Part shown: in pieces, positions 12,271-23,141 of the stretch
Layout of the letters: each line of letters begins with the position of its first letter
Numbering within the stretch: position 1 is the first letter of the stretch
Assembly (NCBI GenBank): GCA_021234155.1
Contig: JAJEKV010000039.1
Coordinates: 3,702,745 to 3,766,744 of the forward strand
From: Isoetes taiwanensis
Lineage: Eukaryota > Streptophyta > Lycopodiopsida > Isoetales > Isoetaceae
Direction: 5' to 3'
DNA length: 64,000 bases
Notes under the pieces: generated by a model
Database searches by the model: none
The model's input: only the letters and a program-made list of their open reading frames with translations
Told to the model about the DNA's origin: nothing
Made by a program: the position numbers and the translations under genes

Positions 12271-13401
12271 AAATAGAAGAGTTGGCCGGATGGGCAAAAA
12301 GGAGGAAGAAGAGAATCGGTTGGGCTGATCAAATTGGAAGCAAAGCAAGGAAAACAAGAGTCCAAAGGTAAATTTAGATGGGGATTTGATCTTTATATTG
12401 ATTTTCGGCCTGATTGGGGACGGATTATGTAGAGCTGAGTCTCTGAAGCATGCCGCCACCTGCCTGTAAGCCAAACTCCAGTTCATAATAAAAATCTGTC
12501 ATGACCCTTTGTTCTGTGCTTCCAAATCCGGCAGACCCTGCTTGAATTCGGCCATCAAATCCAGTGAACCTAAGCTTGCTTTGATCTGCTGTGAAATATT
12601 CCTTCTGTCTGCCTGTCTCCACTGCCATGGATAAATTTATAGTGTCGTCTTCTTCCTCTGATTCTTATGCTAGAGATCGCCTTTGCACTCTGAATGTGTT
12701 TGGGAATGACCTCCTGCCTTGGGCGAGCTTGTAGAGCCAGTCGGCCAGCCAAAAAGGGGCCGCTGTTGGGCGCCCACGAACCTGTCACAGTTACTTTCTG
12801 ATTTCTATTAAAGGGGGATACCAGAGTCTGGTATCCTCAGACCATTAAAAACTTATTTTAAAGTTAAACCTTAACACTTTTAAGTTGTTTATAAGTTGAA
12901 GCTTAAAACCCTTAAGTTGTCTACAAATAGCTAGTATATGACGTGGGATGTCTAGGTGTGCATTTAAGATTGCTCTATAAATATGAATGGGGTATGGGGG
13001 CACCTTACGGAATTGTATTATGTATCTGAGATGGTATTATGGATGTAGTGCACTTGTATCAAGAATGTTGTGCATTTGCATTCAATGGCCCACCTTCGGA
13101 GGGGTGGGGTGGCCGTGTAACTCCGCATCCGTGCCAGATGGCCTGACGGATGAGTTGAGCCCTGTACGTACAAATGGAGAGAGTGGTCTCCTTGGGGTTG
13201 CCACCCAAGGATTACGCTTGGCATATAGTATGCATGGAAAATGGTAGTCATAGAATGTACTAACCTTGCAGGGGAGTATCAACGTACCAGGTAAATCACG
13301 TATTATTGTTATTTTTATTGTTATGCATGAATTTGATGATCCCAATGTCCCTCCCCACTTAGTCCTTGTGGACTAATCCCCGATGTTTGCTGTGTTGTAA
13401 G

Positions 13402-13668
13402 ATGGCACGTCCTGAAGCCACGATTGTGTTGGATCTAGACTCTTTTGTTACTTGGTGGTTCAACGAGACGGAGACTGAGTCGGCTTTAATGTCTAAGGAG
13501 CGAGTTTACGAGATCCTAATATCATTGTTTAGGGAGTTGTATTATGCGCAAAGGCAACCCCAGATTGAGGCCCAAGACCCGGAGACAGATGGAGAGTCTT
13601 CCGAGGGTAGCTCTGGCGACTCCTCCTCGGTCACTTCAGAGGAGGGGGAAGATCAAAGGGCCAATTAG
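13402..13668 (+). CDS. Small acidic ORF inside the LTR
   Basis: An 88-codon ORF starting ATG GCA CGT (MARPEATIVLDLDSFVTWWF) with a Ser/Glu/Asp-rich C terminus (ESSEGSSGDSS). The same frame is open in the 3' LTR from 56706, with a few substitutions, and runs past this stop. Unusually for an LTR, the frame survives in both copies although the internal polyprotein is full of stops. I recognise no family. It may be a U3/R protein or chance. Confidence 0.35.
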   Translation: MARPEATIVLDLDSFVTWWFNETETESALMSKERVYEILISLFRELYYAQRQPQIEAQDPETDGESSEGSSGDSSSVTSEEGEDQRAN

Positions 13669-13900
13669 GCATGAGTGAGGGGGTGGCCTTGGGGTTTTTA
13701 TATATTATGGGTGTGTATTGTGATATGGGAGTAATGTGAGTTTTTTTCAAGCATGTGTGGCCTTGGGCCTATATATGTAAACAATTGACAAGCATGTGTG
13801 GCCTTGAGCAATGTGAGTTTTTTCAAGTTCACGATTTGATTGTCTCTATTTGCATTATTTAGTGTGACGGCTTAGGCCAAGGCGCTAGGTCCGTTTCAGT

Positions 13901-13912
13901 TGGTATCAGAGC
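13901..13912 (+). promoter_or_regulatory. Primer-binding site, tRNA-iMet type
   Basis: TGGTATCAGAGC two bases after the LTR end, the standard minus-strand priming site of plant Ty3 elements. It also fixes the element's orientation as plus. Confidence 0.9.
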
Positions 13913-14035
13913 CCAAAGTTCTGACAACCTTCGGGCTGTGGGAATTAAGGGTTAGAAACTTAAGAAGTCTCCTGGAAAGTAGAGTTGTTTTATGGAAAAT
14001 AACCGTTGCCGTCATTTTCCAGGTGGTTAGCAGGA

Positions 14036-14950
14036 TGTCAGGAAACGATGATAATAGTTCAGGAGCTGGGGGAAGTGGCACTGCTCCTACGATAACTGAG
14101 CAAATTCTGGCAGCCATGCAGCAACAGCTTGCCACCATGCAACAGCAACTTCCGCCAAGGATGCTGACCTTGATGAGGTCAACAAGGTTCTAAAGCAACT
14201 GAAGATGGAGACCTTTAGTGGTAAAGATACCACAGGCGAGGATGCTGATGCTTAGTTGAAAGGGATCGAGTTTTATTTTCGAGTTAAGAAAACTTCCGAC
14301 CTATTAAAGGCAACCATTGATGACATGCTATTAACTGGACCCGCCAAGATCTGGTGGGAAGAGTATAAGAAGGCTAACCATCTTCTTCTGAGCCAGATCA
14401 CGTGTACCTTCAAGGTAGCATTTAAACTCCATTATTTACCTGTTAGGTTTGAGCTAGAGCAGATGAAAAAGTTTCAAAATTTGGTTCAAGAGGATACAGT
14501 AGAAGTATACGCCAATGCATTTAGGGCATTGCAACCATACGAACCCACTATGACGGTGGCGCAATTAGCTGACAAATTTATTCGGGGGCTCAAGACGAAG
14601 TTGACTTTGTTGGTTGGAGGGGTAACCTATCCCAGTTTGGAAGAAGCTATCCGGGTCTCCAAGTCCAAAGAACAAGTCCAGAGTCGGATCACCAAAAGCC
14701 GAGAGGAAACCACCCAAAAGGAGTACCCTCATAAGTAGAGAGACAGATCTTTTGCGACTTCTGGAGATACTCGGGGAAATACACGTCCTACTCAAGAGAG
14801 GCGGTCAAATGGACCAAACCGGATGAGTTCTGAGGAGCAGGAATGTTGCCGCCGAGAAAGATTATGTTATTATTGTAAAGAAGCTGGGCATATTTCAGCT
14901 CGTTGTCCTAGAAAGTGGCAAAATAGGGGCAATGCAGGACCGCAAGCTAG
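14036..14950 (+). pseudogene. Ty3 element 1 gag (capsid/nucleocapsid), disrupted
   Basis: Starts ATGTCAGGAAACGATG. A Gln-rich N terminus (EQILAAMQQQLATMQQQLPP) is followed by a 1-nt shift near 14160. The capsid region contains TGPAKIWWEEYKKA and the Ty3-type VEVYANAFRAL. A CCHC zinc knuckle (CYYCKEAGHISARC) lies near 14880. TAG at 14253-14255 falls where Trp is expected and TAG at 14736-14738 where Gln is expected. Gag would coat the retrotransposon RNA in cytoplasmic particles. Confidence 0.85.
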
Positions 14951-15715
14951 TAGTGGGAACCCGGGAGACTGAAATAGGCCAATAACGAGTACGCCAAGTG
15001 TTAGTGGACCTCGGAATACTCGTACGGAGGAGAGGCCTGCACGAGCTAAAGCAGTCACATTGGAGGAAGCAGGAGCAGCACCAGATATGCGTGCATACGC
15101 CATTGGTGGAGATCCTGCTGAGTATATTGCTACTGACGTTATCCATCTACCAGGTAGCATTCGAACGCAACCTTTCCATTTTCTGATTGACAGTGGTAGC
15201 ACACACAATTTTATTTCGCCTAGATTGGTTGCTCAGATGGGTTTAAATGTCATTGCACGGAATCCTAGATCTGTAGCGTTAGCAGATGGTGTGATTAAGA
15301 CGTCGGATGGATTTGTGTCTCGCTTGGACTTTAAACTTTGTGGGCTAAAGTTTCATACTAACTTTGAAGTCCTTGATCTGGGTAAGTACGATTTAATTCT
15401 CGGAATGTCGTGGTTGGAGGCCGTAGGGGCCTACATCGATTGTAAAGGCAAGGCTGTCCTTTGCACCTTGTCAAATGGTTCTATCAAGAGATTGGGTAGT
15501 CGCCCTATGCTCTCTGGGCCTTCCGTGTTGACCTGCAAGCAGGCAAAGCGCTATTTGCGCAAGGGAGGAATCATGTATGTTGGAATGATAAGTAAAGCTG
15601 CAGAAATGCCAGAAACTATTGTTCCAAAAGCTATTCAGGAGTGTTACAAGAATTCAGGGACGTGTTTCCTGACAAGTTAACAGAACTGCCTCCCTTTCGT
15701 GGGAATTCAATAGAA
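14951..15715 (+). pseudogene. Ty3 element 1 protease region, cut by the LINE
   Basis: The aspartic-protease core FHFLIDSGSTHNFISPRLV has the DSG catalytic motif near 15190, followed by a GKYDLILGMSWL flap/ILG region typical of Ty3 proteases. TGA at 14970-14972 interrupts the linker. A frameshift near 15655 precedes the last gypsy codons, and the frame ends at 15715 where LINE sequence begins. The polyprotein resumes at 52436. Confidence 0.85.
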
Positions 15716-15844
15716 TAGACCATTAAGTCCAACAGATAAATGCAAAATAGATGGCCTGGTAATTGAACCTGAGCAAGGCAATATGCCACTAAGCCCATCT
15801 AAAGACATTCTGGCTGAAATCAATGGAAATGTGCACACTAAGGA
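15716..15844 (+). pseudogene. LINE ORF1 C-terminal part (piece 1 of the interrupted LINE)
   Basis: An open frame containing RPLSPTDKCKIDGLVIEPEQ and ending EINGNVHTK. It joins in frame to the minus-strand block at 18250-18110 (ELEIDGEKFYTPHTKKK) when the segment between is inverted, so this is the end of LINE ORF1. The LINE is 5'-truncated at 15716, inside ORF1. I see no clean TSD for it. Confidence 0.65.
15833..15844 (+). repeat. 12-bp inverted repeat at inversion breakpoint (left)
   Basis: GCACACTAAGGA here; its reverse complement is at 18239-18250. The pair flanks the inverted block 15845-18238. Confidence 0.8.
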
Positions 15845-16140
15845 TCTAATGTACATCTAATGTACATCAGTACATCTAATGTACAGCCAACAGTTCCACT
15901 GATCTGTTACTGTACATCCAATGTACATCCAGTGTACATCTACTTAATGTTCCAATATTAGTACATCACATTAATGTTACAATATTAGTACAACTAATGT
16001 ACATATGTCAGATTTGTTTGGCTTCATTACCTGGAAGTACACTAAACTGTAAAATGATGTAATTTTGATATTCAAGTACATGTAAATGCAGCTGCATGGA
16101 CATGTAAGTGTTAATGGATGTACATCTAAAAAGTACCTAA
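15845..16140. repeat. TGTACATC motif array (copy C intron)
   Basis: At least eight TGTACATC/GTACATC units, several separated by TAA. A ~30-bp unit at about 15885-15915 (CAACAGTTCCACTGATCTG) recurs in inverted orientation at about 18250-18275, across the inversion breakpoint. In the restored gene it would be a direct repeat inside one intron. Confidence 0.7.
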
Positions 16141-16349
16141 TAGCACATCACTGCAAGATTTTACGCTCTTTGTGTAAACAATGTATAAATGTAAACAATG
16201 TAAAATGCAATACATTTCATGAAAACCATGTGTATTCATTAACAGGTCACTTTCGAATGTAACTAGAATGTACGTAAGAAAGTCATGAAAGAATTTTGGA
16301 AGAAAACATAATCTCCAAAACTGAATTGATTCAATTACAAGAGCAAACC

Positions 16350-17004
16350 TGTGAGATATCAAGGTATTGTATTGCTTGTGTTCTCCTCTTCATGACATCT
16401 CTAACCTTTGGTGAAACTTTGGTATTGTCAAGCCAAAATTCACTTAACGACATTTGATTGAATCATCGATTCTATTTGATCTTGGCATCCTTCCCCGCCA
16501 AAGCCCATACATTTGCTCCACTTAATGACATTATCTTCCTTCTTCTTTGCAGCTTTGGATAAATTTCTTTGGGTATCTTTAGCAATTTTGAAGAAACATT
16601 CTTGTTTATATCTCTTTTTTTTCCAACAATCATTGATAACAGTGAATGTTTTGCAGCCAATTTATCTTTGCTATTAGCAGACTTTACTTCTTGAAGCCCA
16701 TCTTTCAAGTTTCGATCATTGATTTCATAACAATAACCGGAAGGATTTCCAATTCTGAGGTTCGAAAAGGAAAAAGCCTGTCATCTTGCAACAAACGATC
16801 ACAAAAAACTAATCTTTGATCTGGACGAAGCGTTTGCCAGCAACTGAGGATGCAATCTACCGATCTGTCAACACGCCGCTTTATTTGTTTTGTGGCATAA
16901 CACTGGCCAATGTCGGCATACTTACGCTTAGAACCATCACTTCCATTGGAATTCTCACCCTCCATGAACAGATTGAAATTGATTTGTATTTCTTGTAGAT
17001 TCAA
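16350..17004 (-). pseudogene. N-terminal part of DDE-like gene, copy C
   Basis: 17004-16705 encodes a start (MNLQEIQINFNLFMEGENSN), a basic stretch (SDGSKRKYADIG), and LRPDQRLVFCDRLLQDDRL. 16708-16472 encodes EVKSANSKDKLAAKHSLLSM and LSGANVWALAG. The frame then continues to about 16350 with EFWLDNTKVSPKVRDVMKRR before a GT donor. Each phrase has a counterpart in copy A (EVKQANSNDKLAAKHSLLSM; LSGANMWALTG; DFWLTHTKTSPKYRDV). It is separated from the rest of its gene (18413 onward, plus strand) by an inversion that carried LINE sequence between them. Confidence 0.65.
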
Positions 17005-17250
17005 TTGGCATGTGTTTGCTACGAATTCGATTCGGTGTTAGATCCCGTGAAAGGGGAATTTCGGAAAGGGAGGGACGGATCCATTCGAATTGGTTCGGTG
17101 GTTAACCAAGAATTTCGGGGGGAATGTCAGGGATGATCTTGCAATCATTGCATATCTGACACAAAACGACAAACCATAGTATCTTGATGTACATCTAAAA
17201 TGTACCCCAAAAAAACACAAATTCGTCCTTCAATTCAGTACGATGTACGT

Positions 17251-17272
17251 ACACCCTTTCGTGCTTTTACCC
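17251..17272. repeat. Terminal inverted repeat of transposon copy C (end 1)
   Basis: ACACCCTTTCGTGCTTTTAC then CC; the reverse complement with one mismatch is at 42313-42334. TCTT at 17273-17276 is the target-site duplication, matched by TCTT at 42309-42312. LINE coding sequence begins directly outside both. Confidence 0.85.
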
Positions 17273-18250
17273 TCTTCATTTTTTGCACAAATGAGTTCAT
17301 GGATTCTGTGAGGGAAACTTTTGGGAGCTGTTTATAGAATTCAAGAAATTCCACACAAAATTTTTTGTTATGTAACAATCCTGTGTTAAACTTGAATGAA
17401 GTATTCATTCCCCATTTCTGAGATGATAGTGGTCCGAGATTGAATTCCCCACATCACATGAGATGAAGAGATTATCTCAATCCTGCAGGTCATTGTTGCA
17501 CAAATAGAATCTGTCCAGAAGACAGTATGTCCTTTGATCTCCCTTCCTTTTATTGCTTCAAGAATATTGGTAAGAGGAAGAGGGGGGGATATAGATAAAA
17601 TTGGTCATCAGCTTGTCCCATGTCAGTCTTTCTCCCTTGGACATATTAATCCGTTTCCCTAGTTTTTGATCCCAAACAGGGGTATTGTTGAAGTCACCTG
17701 CCATGAGCCAATTCTTGATGTGGTGAGCTTGAATCCATGTGTTTATTTACTTCCATTGTTCCTCTCTTTCTGCAGGGTCTGTGGAAGCATAGACATTGAT
17801 TATTCCAAAGGTATTCATCCCTTTTTTCAACACTGCCATAGTCCATCTTCCACTGCTGTGTTTATATCTTTCCAAGCAATCGAACCCTTTCCAAACTGTG
17901 CAAATCCCTCCTTTTGTGCCATCTGCTTTGGCCCAAATCGAATCCCCATCTGGTATGATCCATTTCCCCAAATTTGATGCTTCAAATTCAGGTAATCTGT
18001 GTTCTTGTAACAGTATAATATCTGCTTTCATATCTCTAAGAGCAATTAAAGCCCTTTTTCTTTTTAGAGGACCTTTGATTCCTCTTAAGTTCCATGTAGT
18101 GATCCTCATTGGGCAAAGAGTTTCTTTCTGCCTTGGCTCCTTAGATTCAGAGCTGGACTATTCTCTGTGAAGTGTACAACTTTGGAACCTTTCTTCTTGG
18201 TGTGAGGGGTATAGAACTTCTCACCATCTATCTCTAGTTCCTTAGTGTGC
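17273..18250 (-). pseudogene. LINE ORF1 end plus endonuclease domain of ORF2 (piece 2, inverted)
   Basis: On the minus strand, 18250-18110 encodes the end of ORF1 (ELEIDGEKFYTPHTKKK, then KKLFAQ). Its TGA overlaps the ATG of ORF2 as ATGA at 18109. ORF2 starts MRITTWNLRGIKGPLKRKRA, then ADIILLQEHRL, the N-terminal catalytic motifs of an APE-type endonuclease. Further on come NWLMAGDFNNTPVWDQK and SDHYHL near the domain end, then FKFNTGLLHNKKFC and SFVQKMK up to 17277. A few stops are present. It is antisense to the reverse-transcriptase piece at 47441 only because of an inversion. Confidence 0.85.
18239..18250 (-). repeat. 12-bp inverted repeat at inversion breakpoint (right)
   Basis: TCCTTAGTGTGC, the exact reverse complement of 15833-15844. 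Confidence 0.8.
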
Positions 18251-18412
18251 TACAGTAACAGATCAGTGGAACTGTTGGATGGACATTTTATGTACATAGA
18301 CCATATATTAATTGTACAATAGTATAGTTCAATACTCTTTTGGCATCTGGTTGCCGACATCATTTTGCTAACATGGTCTTTAATGGTTTTGTTATTGCAG
18401 TCTGAGCTTTAT

Positions 18413-20107
18413 CAACAGTTTGTATATCAGAATCCTGATACCAAAATTCGCCTTCGACAGTTCGAGTATCTGAAACCTGATTGCATAAGGAAATTGAAGG
18501 AGAGAAACACATGTTGTTGTGTCAAACATGAACAAGCAGATCCATGCATGAAAGGCCTTCAATGATATGAGGAGATCCCAACATGTTAATTGCACTTTGC
18601 TGCTGCGCAGTTGTCTCGTGCATCCCAAAGAAAACAATGGAGTATGTCAAGCAAACAAGAAGACTTTTGATAATGTTAGTATCTTGTGGAGGTAAACGGT
18701 TTTTGCGAGAAATTTGTGACGGATGAATGGCATAAACTAAAATGCATCAAAGGCTTAATGTGATGAATGTGGAGTGAAGAAATTTGACATCCGTCCAAAC
18801 GAGGAAGATGGAATTGAGAATGTGGACCTGGCAAGTATATGCATATGTCAATGAGCCATCCAAAAAGGTACATCCGTAAGGCTTAGATTAGTTGATCGGA
18901 ATGACAAAGCATCCTGTTTTGTTAAAGAACATGAAAAATCAGCTTGCTAAGTTCTGAGATCATAACTTTCTGACACCGGCAGAGCAAACAGTTTAAAAGA
19001 TGTGTTGAGAAACTCCCGGATAATAGTGTGTTGTCTGCGTTGTTGACTTTTTTGAGAGAACTACACATTGAAACCAGGGACGAAGTGCAATCCGAGCATT
19101 GGAATCTCGATCAAATTAGTATTTTGGTCCATATTTCAATGATGAAAATAGAAGGTAAGCTTAAAAAAAAAAAGTGCATTTCTATGTTTCGGATGATGAG
19201 AAAGCATGACACTCATTTTGTGCAACATGGTTTTAAATTACATTTGGTGTGGCTTAAGAATAATGGAGGTGGACACATAAACCTTCATTATGTGTGGTCG
19301 GATGGTTGTGCATCTCAATTCAAATCAAGACGGACATGGTATGGAATCTGTAGATACCATGTTGAAAATTACGAGTGATATGGAATTTCTTTGGATCCGC
19401 CATGGGAAAGGCACACATGATGGCGAGGCTGGTATAGCAAAGTTGTGGCTTGAGAGCGGCGAGAGAAAACAAAATGGCATGCCGGTGTGAAAAAGTGTAA
19501 ACGGCTTGTGCGTTTTAAGGGCCAAGGAATCGGATTGTGAAAGGGTGTTTTGGGAGGTTGGAAAACAGATGTGAACAGGTAGCAAGCATTCAATTGCAAG
19601 ACTTTACCGGTACTCGCCAGATACATTATGTGTCAACTATAAACCCAAAGAGATCCAACAAAGTTGCTATGCAGACCACTCGTGCTTTTGTGATGCTTGC
19701 ATTAACTTCAATTGGTTGAATTGTGAGAACATTAAACATTGTGGAGAATGGTCTCTAAAAGTTTGGAGCCCTGAGATCATATTGCCTCTTGTGGTGAAGC
19801 TGAAAATGATGTGGATGTTTTGTATGCGTAAGACGAGGCTGGTTTAGATGACAACCTTTGTAGGAGTTTCGAGATGTATTTGTGTCTTTTGCAAAGACCG
19901 GACAATGTGGAAGGTGTTTCATACTATGTTATCATGTGCACGAGGGAAAAGCATGCATTGGAAGAAGATTCAATTGATGACTATGGAAATGATTACTCTG
20001 CTGGCACTAGTGTCATTGAAGGACAATATTATGAACTAATCCCAGTCGCCACAATAAGTATAGACTCGCTTCCTACTAAGAATGTTTTGGTACCCCAGAA
20101 ACCGTGA
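18413..20107 (+). pseudogene. DDE-like gene, zinc, catalytic and C-terminal parts, copy C
   Basis: An exon opens after TTGCAG with SELYQQFVYQNPDTKIRLRQ. The zinc motif NTCCCVKHEQA is near 18510. The core holds EVQSEHWNLDQISILVHISM (19088 on), WSDGCASQFKSRR (19293 on) and, after a frameshift, RHGKGTHDGEAG. HSCFCDACINF lies near 19678. The C-terminal VIMCTREKHALEEDSIDDYG aligns with the C-terminal block of copy B. The first acidic motif is out of frame (a GACTTT near 19040). Frames break repeatedly, so this is a pseudogene. Restoring the inversion puts 16350-17004 directly upstream in the same orientation, giving the block order of copy A. Confidence 0.65.
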
Positions 20108-20339
20108 TTGGGGTTGAATCCCATTCAAGAAAGTAAAACACAAAGCTGAAGGGGCAAGCACAAAGATTTCACTTGCCGGATGAAGTCCATGAGACATTGT
20201 TATCACAACTTCCAAAGAATTGTAGATGACTTGGACTAAGTCAGATCTGTGGTACTTTCGAAATATTGTAATACTTTGTTTATATAAGAGATAAGAACCT
20301 GAACAAATTTTCATTGTACATGACAAGGACTACTTCAAT

Positions 20340-20410
20340 AGTGCATTAGGTACATCAATGTACATAATATGTACATCCTATGTACATCTTATGTACATCT
20401 GTTTGTACAT
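20340..20410. repeat. TGTACATC array downstream of DDE-like gene, copy C
   Basis: Five TGTACATC/ATGTACATC units within about 70 bp, the same motif as in the gene's intron. Confidence 0.7.
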
Positions 20411-20590
20411 TCCGTAGATATTTGTTAAATGTAAGTTGATTAGAATTGAACATAAGAAAGTTGAATTACATAAACATTAAAAATAGTTTCAGTCATGGCA
20501 AAGATAAGAAATGGACAGGTTTTCATGTACAAATGGTTCATATATTTATATTGTGGACATAAATACAACACACCTGAAAGTGAGCATGGC

Positions 20591-20931
20591 TCATAATTCA
20601 TGGCCTAGCTTCAAAATGTCAGTAGGAGCCTGATATCTTATGACTATTGCATCATGTCTTCCAGCCCGCCTAGAGGCTGTAGAGATATCCTCTAACGCAG
20701 TAGTCCATGCGGTTTCTATAGCTCGTGCCACCGGCAAACCTTTCCATCCTACATGGCCTTCATCTTTCCGGACATGTGCCTTCCCCCAAGGGTTGTGCAA
20801 CAAGTGAGTTGCTGCCAATATACATTTTGTGGTTGCTTGTTCCTCATAGTTTTCAATTTGGTCAACCTTTTCCCACAGTCCAGGAACAGCAGTATAGAGG
20901 CGATAATCGGTCCCCAACCCTATGTGCTTGC
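20591..20931 (-). pseudogene. Unrecognised cargo exon of copy C
   Basis: The minus-strand frame continues across Ty3 element 2 from 42092-42066 (VIETNTSCK) into HIGLGTDYRLYTAVPGLW, EKVDQIENYEEQATTKC and a C-terminal ILKLGHEL. It is predicted soluble, about 120 residues. Ty3 element 2 inserted in it (TSD CTTGC at 20927-20931 and 42066-42070). In the restored order it follows the FCP1-like gene (46551-47299) on the same strand, and the restored junction makes a TTTGTAG acceptor before VIET. It may therefore be a 3' exon of that gene. I do not recognise the family. Confidence 0.4.
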
Positions 20932-22575
20932 TGTGACGCTCCCTGAATATATACGACCCCCGGCCGTATACATACGGGGACTTTCCCCTCCCATGGCGAC
21001 CATCTCGCCATGAGCAGGGCCCTCCGTCTATTCCGGGCCATCCATAATGGGATGCCCGAAAGAAGGACACGAAGGGGTCATTCGGCCCACGCCTTCAATG
21101 GGGCTCCTACGTCGCGGAAGCGTGAATACAAGGGTTAGCACACAGCATAAATCACATATAAGTAACCACCACGAAGGGTGGTACATCCATCCAAATACCA
21201 ACGGCAAAGAATATGCATCTAAACCTAGGAAAACACCCCAAACCCATGGTTCTATCCCGGTTCAGACTCCAGTGAGGATCGACTAACGGCTAGGCCTCAA
21301 GAGATCAGCAGACCGAATCTTGACATGGCGTTGGCTGGCATAGAACACTGGCTAGGGTTGTCCACTCCATCCGCCCCTCCTGTGCACACTTTGCAGATGG
21401 GTCAATTCACGCTATGGCGCCGCTATAGCCTTCAGGAGATCTGGTGCTCGAGGCATCACCCTGCTGAGAGCCTACTCCGGGGGTTCATGAAGTCCCGGTC
21501 CGATGAGGCAGGTCGGGGAAGCGTCCCCTTCCGTAATCACGGTGGCTCCATGGGCGAAGCTAGAGAATACGTGCCGCGCATCGGCCGACCCCCGATCCCG
21601 TGCAGGCTTACTGCGCCCTAAATCTACTCAAAGTGCAAGGTGCTCCATACGGATCACATCTCTACACCCTGGGAGTGTCGGACCCATACCCGCCCCTCGT
21701 GCGGACCGGCCATCGAGGTCTAGCTCGCTATAGGAGTCCTGTGAGCCTTTTATGTTAGGTGCAAGACCCCACCTCCACTTCACCTTTGTGTTCCTTGTCT
21801 GGTGCTAAGCCAGTACCATAGCACCTATGACCCGGTGGGCTCTTGTGCACAGGCCGCATTTAACGGGATAATACAGGGCTCTATCTAGGAGCATACTACA
21901 ATAAATAGCCTCGAGAGGTCTCTACCCCCTTACTTCCCCATTTCGAGTAACACTAGGCTAACAACCATCAATCCATCCATTACAAGGAAAACCTGAATCG
22001 TAAATATAAAGAGAACTTACCTTTACAACCAAGGGTTAGTTCCTACGAAAGTAAACACAGAGAGAACGGACCAACAACCCAAACGGGTGCCCAACAGGGG
22101 CGCTATCCTAGAATTCACAACTACACTAGCCACCCACCTTGGTTTCGGCTCGACCCGTTGTCATTGGGGATCTCCATCTTCTTGATCTTGGTGTTCAACT
22201 TGTGTAAGAAGGGTGGCGTCCAATTGCTCAAGGTGGCGCTCAGCTCTGGTCACAAGGGTGGCGCTCCACTGCTCAAGGTGAGTTGTGGCTGATATGGGGG
22301 TGGTGATCCACCCTATTGATCCCAATTAGCATTATCATGCTAACCAATCGAGGGTGGCCACGTGGCGCCTTCCCAAACCATAATTAGCTTAATTATGGTT
22401 TTTAAATATTAGTTCCTTAATTATAGGTTATTGTTGTTAATAATTAAATTAGCATAGCTAATTTAATCCCTTTTAAGTGAACCACCTAGGTTCCCATACC
22501 CCATGTGGCGTATGTATCCCTGGTGACGTGTCAACATATTTGTACTTATACCGTATAAATACTTGGAACGTCACA
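20932..22575 (-). repeat. 3' LTR of Ty3 element 2
   Basis: 1644 bp. On the minus strand it begins TGTGACGTTCC at 22575 and ends in CA at 20932. It matches 40439-42065 throughout, with scattered small indels concentrated around 21330-21760. Confidence 0.9.
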
Positions 22576-22590
22576 TTCTCCCCTCCTTAG
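22576..22590 (-). promoter_or_regulatory. Polypurine tract of Ty3 element 2
   Basis: On the minus strand AAGGAGGGGAGAA directly abuts the TGTGACG start of the 3' LTR, where plus-strand synthesis would be primed. Confidence 0.85.
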
Positions 22591-23141
22591 AAATAATTCT
22601 GTCCTCAGCATTGGGGTTAAATACAATTATAGTAAATTTTCTTATTGCAGAAGGTAATATATTAAAACTTTCAAGTTTACAATGGTTTAATCACCAAAGT
22701 GCAGTTCACCTACTTATCATAATGAAAAAGTGCAAAGACCAAAGTCCAAGATCAACAACAAACAGAACATGTAGATAACATAAAGCGAAGACATCGGGTC
22801 ATCAGCAACCCCCTAGCATGGACAGGTCACGTACTGCTCACTGGCCTGCACATGTTACTATGTCAGTTCGTACAATAAAATAATTAGGTTGTGGTTGAAG
22901 GGTCCACCCCCTATAAAGAAAATAAAAGAAAATTTATCTACAAGGAACCTATCATGCCTATGGTTCGCAGTTCATCGCGGCGTAAGGAATGGTCAGGTTC
23001 CTATTATAGCCAAGATGAATGCGGCTATGAACTACATGCTTTACAAGCAGTTCGCGGTCATGTCCACATTGACAGTACACCACGTCCTAAGGAACACAAA
23101 GGTGATCCCATCATCGGTAACCGTTGTTAACTACGATGCAT

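Larger units (their letters stand above)
11999..13898 (+). repeat. 5' LTR of Ty3 element 1
   Basis: 1900 bp from TGTAACAAACCC to CCGTTTCA, nearly identical over most of its length to 55192-57188. The two LTRs differ by substitutions and a few indels. One is a block of roughly 85 bp at 56148-56235 that this copy lacks. Confidence 0.92.

Noticed and set aside
13901-13912. tRNA gene at the TGGTATCAGAGC site
   Set aside because: Only the 3'-end complement of tRNA-iMet is present, two bases after an LTR: a primer-binding site.
17273-18250. An independent, oppositely oriented LINE
   Set aside because: Its two ends continue in frame into other LINE pieces at 15844 and 42312, so it is an inverted part of the same LINE.
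15833-18250. GCACACTAAGGA pair as a 12-bp target-site duplication
   Set aside because: The copies are inverted, and reading them as inversion breakpoints repairs both the LINE and the DDE-like gene.
20932-22575. Protein frames within the LTR (for example 21047-21286 and 40556-40795)
   Set aside because: Although present in both LTRs, they shift and break at indels between the copies and show no protein-like conservation.
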